This document shows positions 1-10,428 of a stretch of DNA of 64,000 nucleotides, piece by piece. A program made the translations under genes and the position numbers. Every line of letters begins with the position of its first letter. Within the stretch, counting starts at the first letter, position 1. The DNA comes from Helichrysum umbraculigerum (lineage: Eukaryota; Streptophyta; Magnoliopsida; Asterales; Asteraceae), in NCBI GenBank assembly GCA_949592205.1, contig CATIUR010000005.1, forward strand, positions 108,559,277-108,623,276, written 5' to 3'. The notes beneath the pieces are model-generated. The model worked only from the letters and a program-made list of their open reading frames with translations. It did not search any database and had not been told where the DNA came from.

Positions 1-1730
1 AATTATATTACATATGATATCTAGGGAGTAAACGCCTCACTACATCAGTGACTTGCTAAATACTAGTAATGACTAGTGGACTTGTGAATACCAACTAGGG
101 GCACAGACTTGCTAGTTTAGTGATGACTATCTTTATGAGCTAACAGATGACTTTAACTAAGTACCATAAGTACTTCCCTACAGTTAAGTGACTTAGACTT
201 TACACATTACTTCAGACAAACTAGGTGACGTAGATACGTACCTATTAAATGATTACGATTACCCCTTACACCTAGCTGACGTTCCTACTTTTCTTAGTAT
301 ATTATACTACTGTGAATTACGTAACAACTTGAGGTACTGTTGAGTGCCTGTAACACTTTACTAGCCTTGGGCTAAACTTACTTACGGGCATGTCATGTAC
401 TGCCAAAACGATTACTTACATCTCCTGCGGGAGAATAACGGACGCTGTCACTATATGTGAAGCAAAACGATGCCACGGTGGGTGGCACAAAAACGATACC
501 ACTATGGTTGGTATTACGGATTTACGAACGAGCTCACGATACCACGGTGGGTGGTACAACTTACGTACGAGCTGGATGCTCACGATACCACGGTGGGTGG
601 TACAACTTACTTACGAGCTGAATGCTCATACTCAGCATACGGAGTTATGCTTTATACACAGCATACGGAGATATGCTTTATACTTAGCATGTGGATTCAT
701 GCTTTATCGTAGTTCTGCAGAACTGCACGGTTACTCATTTCAGCATAGACTTATGCTTTACTTACTTTCAGCAACGGACCTACAAATTATTTCGGTGGGG
801 GTCGTTGGCTCGATAACTGGTTAAATTACTTAAACGTGGTCCTGCGGGACATAACTTGACATTTCCCTTGGGGGATGCCCATTACCATCACTGTAGGTGA
901 CTACTAGATACTTACGAGTCGGAGACTCAGGAAACCACAAGCTTTTGCTCACTAGATCATACTTACAAACCGTACCGATACGACACGATTTCAAAACATA
1001 TAACTTGATCACGTTGCCGGGGTGCAACCTTTCATGCCAGGTGGCATTGTGACTTACTAGTACCCATATCACTAATACTTGGAACCGTACGAATTAACTG
1101 TACTATATTGCCGGGGAGCAATACCGTCTGTCCACAGACTTTCTTATTTGATCTCTTCGACCAGTAGCACGACAGTTAGTCACCTTACGCTACACCCATA
1201 CACATATTGCCAGTTGGCAATACCTTACCCGATAACACACCTACTGGGGATTGGTTCCCTTTTGTTGACTAGAAACCCATTGACTAGGTTCACCTGTTTA
1301 CCATAAATTTCTCACAATTACCTCGAGGGGTAATCATTAATATTTAAACTGTTAAACTTGATTTACATTTCTAAATGAAATACATAATTCTTGAACTACT
1401 TGTTATTACAAATTACTTGTGAACTCACCAGCTTCGCAGCTGACCTTTTAGTGTGCATTCTCAGGTACACTGCAGTAGTAGGATTGGCCTACAGGATTCT
1501 AGCTCCAGTCGCATATTTCCTACACTTTGGAACCACTCCGCATTTAACTTTAAATTTCAAATTATGTATTTGGAGATCGACAGTAAACTTGTAACGTTTT
1601 ATTTATAAAATGTATAACTATTTTCAAACGTCTCATTTAAAGTCATTCACTATGTATCTTATGTTGTGATATTTGATTTGGTAACACCCGACCCGATCGC
1701 TTCCGCAACCCGAGATTTGAGGGTGTTACA
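1..1730 (+). mobile_element. Partial, diverged Tekay-type LTR (3' part)
   Basis: The end of this stretch resembles the 3' end of the Tekay A LTR: the text around 1460-1515 (AGGTACACTGCAGTAGTAGG, then a TCTAGCTCCAGTCGCAT-like run) parallels 56015-56070, and the final bases GAGGGTGTTACA (1719-1730) match the LTR terminus GGGGGTGTTACA at 56322-56333. The 5' end lies outside the window. It is clearly older or a different subfamily, because most of its length is hard to align by eye with the other LTRs. No coding region is present. The block 422-1333 is a chain of small inverted repeats, listed separately. Confidence 0.6.
422..1333. repeat. Chain of heterogeneous mini-hairpins inside LTR
   Basis: Many short inverted repeats follow each other, each with a different stem: CTCC-TGC-GGGAG at 422, TGCCAC-GGTGG-GTGGCA near 472, TACCAC-GGTGG-GTGGTA twice near 540-600, AGCATA-CGGAGT-TATGCT and two variants near 645-700, the palindrome AGTTCTGCAGAACT near 712, GTCC-TGC-GGGAC near 839, GAGTC-GGA-GACTC near 917, ATGCC-AGGT-GGCAT near 1033, ATTGC-CGGGGA-GCAAT near 1108, GTCTGT-CC-ACAGAC near 1127, ATTGCC-AGTT-GGCAAT near 1206 and TTACC-TCGAGG-GGTAA near 1318. 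Within sub-blocks the unit is duplicated in tandem. Confidence 0.75.
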
Positions 1731-1749
1731 GATGGGATCTGTAACACCC
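1721..1749. repeat. Head-to-head LTR junction palindrome
   Basis: Two 13-bp perfect arms, GGGTGTTACAGAT and ATCTGTAACACCC, are separated by three G residues. The left arm is the last 10 bp of the plus-strand LTR plus GAT; the right arm is ATC plus the terminal 10 bp of the minus-strand LTR. In Tekay A the LTR is also followed by GAT (56334-56336), the spacer before the primer site, so both LTRs seem to keep their first three internal bases, and the primer sites are then lost. Confidence 0.7.
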
Positions 1750-4068
1750 CCAAATTTAATGATTTGCGGAAGCATACTTGGGTGTTACTAATCAATATAC
1801 AAAGCACAAGATATACAGTAAACGACCTCTAAATGAGACGTTGTAAAACGATTTCATATAAAGTAAGTTTTTGAAAACTTAATGTTTTCATATACAAAAT
1901 GTAGTCCCCTAGAGTCCGCGCGTGTAGCGGGAGATTCTATTACATAATCAACATGTACAAAAGATAATGCTGAGAATCTCCGTTAATGCAGTTTGGTGTA
2001 ATCATGCGACTCTAGCTATGTCTGGATAAATCCTACTCCGTCTGGGTACCTTAGAATACATGCTAAAGGGTCAACACGAATGTTGGTGAATCTCACAGGT
2101 TTGTAAATAATATCAGTTTTTGAACACAAGATTTCATCAGTAGTGCCCGTAGGCGTAAATCAAGTATTTGCAAATCTAGCAAATGTAAAGTAAATAAGTT
2201 ATACCGTTGCCATGAGGCTCATAATCGAAGCTTAACCCGTAAATAATCAGTTGCTCCCGTGACATGCTCATAATTGAGCAAGCATAAGAGACGAATAATA
2301 GTCACCCGTTTCTACGTGTAAATCAGTACGTGGCAGCGCTACTGCCCCGGGCGGGAGGGTCATTTCCCTAATGGATCCATTAACTAGTGTTCGCGCTTAA
2401 GTACATAACTAACGATATATGATGGAGAGACTTCTGTAAATAGTAAATAACTCATGCAATTCCGTTTGGTATAGTAAGCAGTTTTAGTACTTGTGTTCAA
2501 GGAAAAATCAGTAGCATGTATCTCCCCCAATAAGAAAAACAGTAAAAGTGGGGCCGTAAGACTCACCTGAGTCTTTGCAAGTGCGTTTATATCAATAAAC
2601 GAGTAAGTAATATCAACCGTAGGTTCTCTGAACCCGTAACCTCCAAATGCCTAAACAAGTAATGTCAAGTAAGTAGATGTCTCGCAAGATCATCTAGGCT
2701 AGTTGTTCATACAACCCATTGTGTCCAAATGTTGGTTCGTTATCGTTTGTGTAAAAGTGTACGGCCCGTTGGTGACGGTTTGTAATAATAATCCATAAGT
2801 GTTATTATTATTCGTCTCGTTTTACGTTTAGTAAAAGTATGTACTTTTGTATGTTAATTATCGTCGTAAAAAGTGTAGTTGTCGTTACGCGAATGTCGGA
2901 TCGTTGAGTAGAAACTCAGTTCGCAGACCAGGTCAGTTCGGCTCGTTCGGCTCGGTTCGGCTCGTTCGGCTCGGTTCGGCTCGCAAGTTCGGTTCGATTC
3001 GTAACTCGGCTCGGTTCGTAGCTCGGTTCAATTCGCAGCTCGGTTCGATTCGCCGCTCGGTTCGATTCGCGGCCCGGTTCGATTCGCTGCTCGGTTCGGT
3101 TCGCTGCTCGGCTCGATTCATTTCTCGGCTCGGTTCGCTGCTCGGCTCGGTTCGCAGGAAGAACACACCCCAGCTCGCGAAACGGTCTGATCGACGGATT
3201 TCGGTCCAAAAACATGTTTTCGGGTTTCCGTTTGGTCCGATTCTTTTACCCAACCCTTATATGAACATAATAAGCCTATAGAAACCATAAACTAGTAAAA
3301 ATGATCAAAAACGAGAGATGTCGGGATTTGTCGGAAACTTACAAAGTGTCGGATTGAAAATCCGAAAAGATAGGAATGTAGATCGTGTGATGGTGAACGT
3401 TTTCTTCCAAAGGGATGCGATGATCCGGTGATGTTTCGTGGCGTTATTTTGCGAATTTGTGAGGTGGTTGTTTGATGGTGGTTGAGAGAAAAAGAAAAGA
3501 AGAAAGAGAAAGAAGAAAAGGAAGAAAAGGAAATAATGAGAAAGAAAGAAAGAGGAGGTGGGGTGTTGGTGAAAGCCTCACCTCACCCAGTCTCCGTTCC
3601 GTGTTCCGTGTGGTGTTCGTTTTCTCCGTCATTTAAGCGTTAAATATTTATTTTACGCGTTTAATTATATCTTTTAAAATTACAAACTTTTGTTGAATAA
3701 TTTACTTGTATTATTTCTTTAAATCCTTAATAGTTTGAAATATGATATAGTTTAAATAAATTTAAGTACTTTTGTTTTTAAATCATGTAAACTTTAATCA
3801 AGTGATACGAGATAATTACTAATCATTAGAAAATAGCATTTTGGGCATAATCGCGTTATTTAGTATATAAACATTTGTTCACCAACGTCCGTATTAATCG
3901 AATAGAATTTCATTCTATTTAAATTGCGTACGATTTAAGTCAAATCGCAAAGTTGTATATATTTACCAATATATAATCCGATACATAAATTAGCCTAACA
4001 CAGAACTAATTACATGTATTAACAAAGAATTAGGCACTAATTCTAGTCCTAATTTGTCGGGTGTTACA
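1740..4068 (-). mobile_element. Tekay-type LTR, minus orientation
   Basis: The stretch begins TGTAACACCCCC and ends GGGTGTTACA, and large parts are the reverse complement of the Tekay A LTR (53700-56333), for example the segment around 2340-2640 and around 3240-3330. It is 2,329 bp long. The flanking 5-mers (GGATC at 1735-1739 and CCAGC at 4069-4073) do not match, so it is not a clean solo LTR, and no primer site or polypurine tract lies next to it. It carries the conserved AGACTCACCTGAGTCT palindrome at 2559-2574. The central block 2934-3165 differs completely from the corresponding block of Tekay A. Confidence 0.85.
2987..3162. repeat. 17-bp tandem repeat array in LTR
   Basis: About ten head-to-tail copies of a 17-bp unit close to GCTCGGTTCGATTCGCC are visible, preceded at 2936-2985 by shorter GGCTCGTTC/GGCTCGGTTC units. 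The unit is rich in CpG and TCG and lacks stop triplets in several frames, which makes reading frames spuriously open on both strands across it. The position inside the LTR corresponds to the hairpin array of Tekay A, but the sequence is unrelated. Confidence 0.8.
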
Positions 4069-4290
4069 CCAGCTACCAGCTCTAGCTACCAGCTCCAGCT
4101 ATAAGCTTCCAGCTCCAGCTACCAGCTACTTCTACCAAACACACCCTTAGCCTTACATTATTAGCTTTTTGTAGATTAGAGGTGGTATTTAGCTTTACAT
4201 TATCGTTCATAATTGATAATGATAATTGGTAACACATGGTGTATATCAAAAGTTGGACAAAACGTTTCAATAGTCACTCGGGCCGAATTA
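4069..4290. other. Short repeat-rich flank, possible hAT-type terminal region
   Basis: Immediately after the LTR there are several copies of CCAGCTACCAGCT/CCAGCTCCAGCT (4069-4130), ending in ACCAAACACACCCTTA near 4135-4150. In reverse this reads TAAGGGTGTGTTTGGTAG, which resembles ends seen on plant hAT-type non-autonomous elements with subterminal AGCTGG repeats. No matching opposite end or target duplication was found, so the assignment is only a suggestion. The rest is AT-rich without a gene. Confidence 0.3.
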
Positions 4291-6658
4291 TCTCTAAGTT
4301 ACTATAGGTATATTAAATTACTAATACGAGTTTGATCAATCAATTACGTTATTAAAACTTACTAGTACCTAGACCCGTATATACACACGGGCCATCTAAG
4401 TTTTAAATTTCAAACTATTATTAAGTTGTTGAGCATGTAATTGTGTTAGAACGTTAGTTAATTAGGATGTGAAGATAACCAAAGTAATCGCATAACAATC
4501 GACGTCTTTAATTTCAAAATAAAAAAATATACATGTGTTATAAAAAGTATCCGGATAATTAAAGTTTTAAGTTATAATAGTATTTCATAAATATTATTTA
4601 TATGATTACATAGATTATTTTAAATAATTTAGGTTTAGATTATAAATAATTAATTGGGGTTTTGTTTTCAAAATTAAGTAAACTATAAAGACTTAATTGT
4701 ACAATTGAACTTTAATTTTAAATGATGATGTCATAAAGATGTTTCCTATATATAATTTAAGATGTGTGATACATCTCTTGACACATCGATCTAGAGTTAG
4801 ATTTGAAGAAGAAAAGTCTAATAATTTTAATTTATATGTGTCTTTGCGAGACGACACATAGTCATCTTAATATCCAAACAAGTACACACACGCACATTAC
4901 ATCTGGACCTTGATCACCATTTACGTACATAGTGTGGTGTACCATTTTTACTATAACCTCTTTAGCAAGTGGTGCTACCTCACTTTTGACACACTAAACT
5001 ATCTCGTAGTATGTTCTGCAAATATTGTACAATCCATGACAATTTCAAGCTATGGAATTGTTTACATACGACTAAATTGTTTAACTATTGCTCAAATTGT
5101 TGTCAATATTATCAATATTGTAGTCATCGATCAATATGTCGTATTACAAACCAAGATGTCATCATCGATGTATGGAGCTAACGAGCATATGGTAGCAGAT
5201 GAAAATGGTTATCTGTCATATTCAAATTTGAGATAAGTTAAACATCCAAATGGAACAAAGTTATATATAGTATATATAGAAAATCATATGTACAGCTAAC
5301 AACACATGAGCTTGTGATAATTAGTTTTACAAAAGATACTGATTGTGTATAAATTTGAAACTTGAAGGTTAAAATGAAAGTATTAAATGTTTATGATGAT
5401 TAATCAATAACATGTAATCTTTATGTTATGATGATGGCAACAAATATGTTATGCCAATTTATAATTTGATGTAACTATATTTGATGTTTCATGTTTGTTG
5501 TTTCTGGATCCAATCTATCTATAACTATTATGTGCCTTTAATAAAGCTACAGATAGTAATTTTTATATATATTTTGTTACTCATGAATTTTTCTTAGATT
5601 GGAGATTTGTATGTGTGTTTCAAGTTGCAAGCTCTAATGAATTTATCTCCGTAGTAAATAATTGCTAACCTTGTCGTTATTACGAAATAGATATGTCATA
5701 ACCGACTAAAACGAACAATAATAGAACCCTATGAGTCATCGACAAACCACAAGCAGATAAAAGAAGTCTTTGTTATCAAGATATATTCATCTACTCTTTT
5801 AATAGTGTGTGATACCTAACAAAAGAGTGCATACATATATGCGCACATGATATGTACACATGAACCCTATTGATGTGGACCAAGTCCTTACTAGCTAAAT
5901 CAAAATTAGGAAAGACTAATATTTACATGTTATCATATAATATCAATTAGCAACCTACTATGAATAGTAAGTCTTTTGTCTTATTATGATTAACATTTAT
6001 AGATAAATAATAAAGATTACAAAGGTAAACTCAATATGTTGATTAGATAAAGTGATTAGCGATTAATGTAATAAAGTAGATATGTAGTTGATGCAAGTTC
6101 AAGACCTCTAAATGATTTTTTTAACATCTTTTTTCATTTCTTTATTTTTTCTTTTCTTTTTTTGCAAAAACATGTCAGCTTTATTTTTTAAGACTTCTAA
6201 TATTGAAGGGTAATATGTTGACAAAAAGTTGTTTCTTAGATTTTTAAACCTTTGTATATGAAGATTTCTACCAACAATAGACTCCTTGGCATTGCTTTCG
6301 TGATGTAATTTTTCTCTCTCAGATTGCTCCCCTAAAATTATACTATACAAAAAATATAAATCTATTGATATATTACTTTGATTACACTAAATTTTCTTAA
6401 ATTTATGTATACAACTATAATTAAACTACATTCAAATAAGTGTTATCTCCATTCTATTTTCATTATTACTCGGCGTATAGATTATTCAAATTTACATCTT
6501 CATAACCTTTCAAATAAAGTCTATTTAATCTAATTAATGATTTGTCTAACGAAATGTATATTTTAAGAACATGTCGTACTGTACTTTAGAAAAAAATATA
6601 CATAGATCGATCATAAATGATGTTATCCCGGTGCAACGCACGGGCATAATATAACTAG
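4291..6658 (+). mobile_element. Probable non-autonomous Helitron
   Basis: The right end has the family signature: a short GC-rich hairpin (CCCG-GTGC-AAC-GCAC-GGG, 6627-6644, one bulged base), then an AT-rich spacer, then CTAG (6655-6658) followed by T. A plausible left end is TCTCTAAGTTACTATAGG at 4291, preceded by A, matching the usual TC start and A/T insertion site. The interior is AT-rich and encodes no recognisable Rep/helicase; the small open frames there (for instance 4910-5236 and 6108-6350) look like chance. The right end is fairly secure, the left end much less so. Confidence 0.5.
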
Positions 6659-7205
6659 TTGAATTCATATTTCATTGTATTTTAACTTCTTCAGAGGAGT
6701 TATGCAGAATATGTTGCCTGGTTTGTGATTATATAGGGGCAGGTTCAAATGAGAAATAACAAATATCGAGAACCACGAAAGCCAATCCAAGTCATTAATT
6801 TATATATATATTTAAAAATTTTTTTTTTAAGGGTATATTAGTAGAAACAATATTTCATTACGTTTAAATTTCCAAAACAGAAACGTTACTGGAAACGAAG
6901 TTGAGTTCAAAAGAGCATGCATATACGTAAAATCACTTGAGGCTTGCGAGGGTAGTATACGAAGTAGTAAACCCTCAAGTGATTCTTGTTCTAAGTTATA
7001 GGATGAACTCACTCTTGATCATAATCATCAAATCCTTCATTTGACACTTCTCTCTAAAGCCTGAAGCAAACAAACTAGGTTGTCACATTCTGTTCTTATA
7101 AACTTACTCGATTAATTAATACAATGACAACAGTTAAGATTAATACAAACGTTTAATAGTATGACTGACTATTATACAAATAGCATCTCTCATCTCTTCT
7201 GGATT

Positions 7206-7253
7206 GTTACATGTCCTATATAATATACATGTATATTATATAGGACATGTAAC
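7206..7253. repeat. Perfect 48-bp palindrome
   Basis: The 24-base left half starts GTTACATGTCCTATATAATA and is exactly the reverse complement of the right half, with no loop and no mismatch. The bases outside (T and C) do not pair, so the symmetry stops sharply. It could be a very small foldback element or a source of hairpin RNA; nothing in the flanks identifies it. Confidence 0.85.
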
Positions 7254-7307
7254 CCTAGTCATCGTAGAGAATTTTCAATCAAATCTAATTTACTTAATTA
7301 ATAAAGA

Positions 7308-7431
7308 TTTAACAAAATTAACAACATATACGAATAACCATTTCAAAACTGAAAATCGTCATGATTTCATTTAACAAAATTAATAAGATATACGAATAAC
7401 CATTTCAAAACTGAAAATCGTCATGATTTCA
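7308..7431. repeat. 62-bp tandem duplication
   Basis: Two adjacent copies of a 62-bp unit beginning TTTAACAAAATTAA, with only a few differences near the start (ACAACATATACG versus ATAAGATATACG). A second duplication follows, two copies of AACAAAATTGATATATGCAT plus CAG at 7461-7506. Both look like simple local duplications. Confidence 0.8.
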
Positions 7432-8324
7432 ATGCAATACAACTGAATGTCAAGCTTGTAAACAAAATTGATATATGCATCAGAACAAAATTGATATATG
7501 CATCAGAACAAATTGGAGTTTATATATATGCATGAATTCAAAACCTGGTGTCCGAATGTGAATAACGACAAAATCATCAGAACAAAAAGAGTTTATTATT
7601 TCAAGGGTATTATATTTTGCCTCTCTTACAATTGTATGAGACAACGTTCATTTGGTCTATTAATATACAAGAAATGACAGGTTCAATACAAACAATATTA
7701 AAAGAGGTAAAGTATAATACACTTTGAAACAATCTCTCTTCTCTCTTCTTTCTTCTCTCTTCTCTCTTATATATTAAAAGAGAGTCATAATTAAGTAATC
7801 ATATTGGATTAAATCTAATCTCACTCCTTAATTTTTTGAATTAACTGAATTATATCCATTGATTTATTTTAAAATGAATGATTACCTAATATGTGTGGTA
7901 AGAGGTGTTAGAATTACTTAATTACCCTTAAAATTTAGTCAATATGGTTTACAAATTCAAATTTCAAATTTCAAATTTCAAAGAATTTGAAGATACCAAT
8001 TTAGGTATGTGATAGCACTTTCCTTATACTACTTAGTTTCCTATCAGGGAAGTTTTACAGTTATTTAATCACATTCAATCCAATCTTACGTATATGTATT
8101 TTTTTAATAATAGTGGTGTGCTTTTTATCTTCTCTTTCGTCATCTAATTTTATTTGTTATGCCAATATATTACTAACTAAATGACTCATTGTATTTTTTT
8201 TATCGATTTGAAAAAATTATCAAGCATGATCACGCAAGAGGAAATGGAGTACCTGTATATATGAACTAGCACTGGCAAAATTAGCCCATATGTTAAATTC
8301 TGGACTATTCTAGGCTTTTATAAA

Positions 8325-10412
8325 TGAAACACCCTACTCGAAAATACAAGGATTTTTTTTTTTTTTTTTTTAAAGGAAGCGCAAGTTTAGATACAAACCA
8401 TTGAATTGCATATTTACATTTCAAAATGGCAATTCAAATACATACAGTCTTTAAACTAGATCATCCTAGACATTACACACGATAAGTTTAGTGTTATAGA
8501 AGTCCAAAACTTAATGTCATAACATTGACACAGTAACAAAACAGAGTGAGCTTGTCAAACATTCCATTCTTATTGTACTTCTTGCCCACCCACATACCAA
8601 AGTAAACCTGCAAGAAGTAATGAGGGGTTAGCACGAAGCTAAGTGAATAAATCTCAAACTATCACCTAACTTAGCTTAACAATTGAATACAGCAAAGCAT
8701 AGTAACAGTTAATCATGAAGGATCGGTGGTCCTTGGAGTACCCTCATGCCGCGGTGGTTCCCCAAGTAACACTTAAACCAACTGAAGGCCAATCAGTGGC
8801 TAAACCAATAGTTTGGTACTATTACTACTTACAACATAATTTCAGTGAACAACACATGTACAAGGTACTTATGATGTCCAAAGTAATAGTACTCAAACCC
8901 AACACACGTTGACCCCCGACATTCATATAGTCCACAACCATCAAGGCAATCAAGGACACCAATAATCAAGCTAAATAAAGCCATCATGGCAAATTATTAA
9001 CTTAACAATGAAAACAGTAAATTCACGTTTACCCGTTGTAACCATATTGTTACAACCAAATTAAACTAACAGTCCAAGATTCACTCACCCTTGTCGACTG
9101 TAGTCTCCACTCAAAGATCTTATCTTATTGAGTCTTCTGGTTATCTGAGAACACGATCAAAACCCGAGTTAGCCTCTAATGTTTAGAATTTATAATATAA
9201 CATTCACATAATTAATGTCGTATAATGCTCATACTATATTTTCAATACTCGTTAAATAACATAAGCACACAAGTCACAAGTTGTCAAATTCGTCAAAGTA
9301 AAACTGACAAACGCGATCCTGATAAGGTGTGGCTGGATCGCGTTCCTTAACACCAAAATATTCTGTTGCCAAAATACACTTGCAAACGCGATCCGGGAAA
9401 AGAAGCTGGATCGCGTTCCAAGGAACAAAATCCGTTGATCCAATTTAACACTAGCTAACGCGATCCGTATTATAGGGACTGGATCGCGTTCATACGTACA
9501 AAATCATCTTGGGATCAAAATACACATAGCAACGCGATCCGGGCAAGGTTTTCGGGATCGCGTTCCAATGTTTTTCAACAATGGTTTAGACCTGTAACTA
9601 GTTTCAGCTCGAACCAAAGACCCAAATTTCGTACAATATAATTATCAAACACGATTTTTACTTATAATTGACCTCTACAAACATGTGTAAACATATAACA
9701 ACAACTAATAGCATCATCTAACATCGCAATATACACATGCAACATGATTTCAACCTAATTTCAACCAAAACCCAAATTCACTCATTTTAATACATGAACA
9801 CTTATTTGATTCGTTGAAATGGACATGAAATCAGTTTGTAATCATCACACAAACACATTTAAACCTAAACTAACACTATTTCAACATTAGTTTTCCCTAA
9901 TTCAACTAATTCAAGCATGAATATGAAAATAGGTAAAATGCTTACAATGGAGATGATAATCAGGAAGAAGATGATGCAATGAAGATGAAGAACAAGTTGT
10001 ATTCTCAATCACAGCCTTGAATTTAAGAAATCAGATTGCAAGATTTGTTTGAGAGATTATGTGAATTTCTTCACTATCAAAGTGAAAGTCAGGGGTGAAA
10101 TGAGGTGTTGTCAAAATGATAACACAGGTGTCGACTACACCTATGACTCAGCCCATTTTGGGTATAAATTATACCCGTCCTAAATCTATTGTCTGGAACC
10201 TAAAAATGCCCAATAGTTAAAATACTTTTATTATACCATCAACTAAATAAATTTAAAACAATTAATAATTCATTTATCACAATAAGCCAATTGACCAATT
10301 GACCTATTAATTTAGCTATCGAAATACCAAGTATTTAAAAATACAATTTAAATAGCAAATAAAATTAAGGGAAATACCGTATTTCGACTAGGCCACTTTT
10401 GAGGATGTTACA
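8325..10412 (-). repeat. 3' LTR of the young Tekay-like element
   Basis: The LTR starts TGAAACACCC on the plus strand and ends GGATGTTACA, so it reads TGTAACATCC to GGGTGTTTCA in the element's direction. It contains four AACGCGATCC hairpins at 9310-9564 and a run of 19 T at its left end. Short open frames inside (8715-8912, 9252-9443) are repeated exactly in the other LTR and are not genes. Confidence 0.95.
9310..9564. repeat. Four-unit hairpin array in LTR
   Basis: Four units of the form AACGCGATCC, 13-15 variable bases, GGATCGCGTT occur at 9310-9344, about 9379-9412, about 9456-9490 and 9531-9564. The 10-bp arms are perfect in all four while the loops differ in sequence. Spacers between units are also unrelated. 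The same array is at 16245-16499 in the other LTR. Confidence 0.9.
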
Positions 10413-10428
10413 AATCTTCCCTCCTTAA
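10413..10428 (-). other. Polypurine tract of the young element
   Basis: Directly inside the 3' LTR the minus strand reads AAGGAGGGAAGATT before TGTAAC. This is where plus-strand DNA synthesis would be primed. The gag-pol stop codon lies within the same few bases. Confidence 0.75.

Larger units (their letters stand above)
6659..8324. other. AT-rich intergenic DNA with palindromes and duplications
   Basis: No gene is recognised. The region holds a perfect palindrome (7206-7253), two small tandem duplications (7308-7431 and 7461-7506), a CT-rich run (about 7731-7768) and a run of AAATTTC repeats near 7955-7980. It ends at the insertion site of the Tekay-like element, and the same host sequence resumes at 17353. 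Confidence 0.6.

Noticed and set aside
2847..3281. Open frames on both strands over the 17-bp array, encoding Arg/Ser/Glu-rich repeats
   Set aside because: The unit contains no stop triplets, so several frames are open by composition; it lies in an LTR and there is no start context or homology.
1740..4068. Clean solo LTR
   Set aside because: Flanking 5-mers GGATC and CCAGC do not match, unlike the solo LTR at 31578-34010.
4910..5236. 108-codon frame with hydrophobic residues
   Set aside because: AT-rich DNA inside the proposed Helitron, no ATG-based start of note, no recognisable motif.
6108..6350. Lys-rich 80-codon minus frame
   Set aside because: It ends in a poly-Lys run from an A/T-rich tract; no motif or neighbour supports it.
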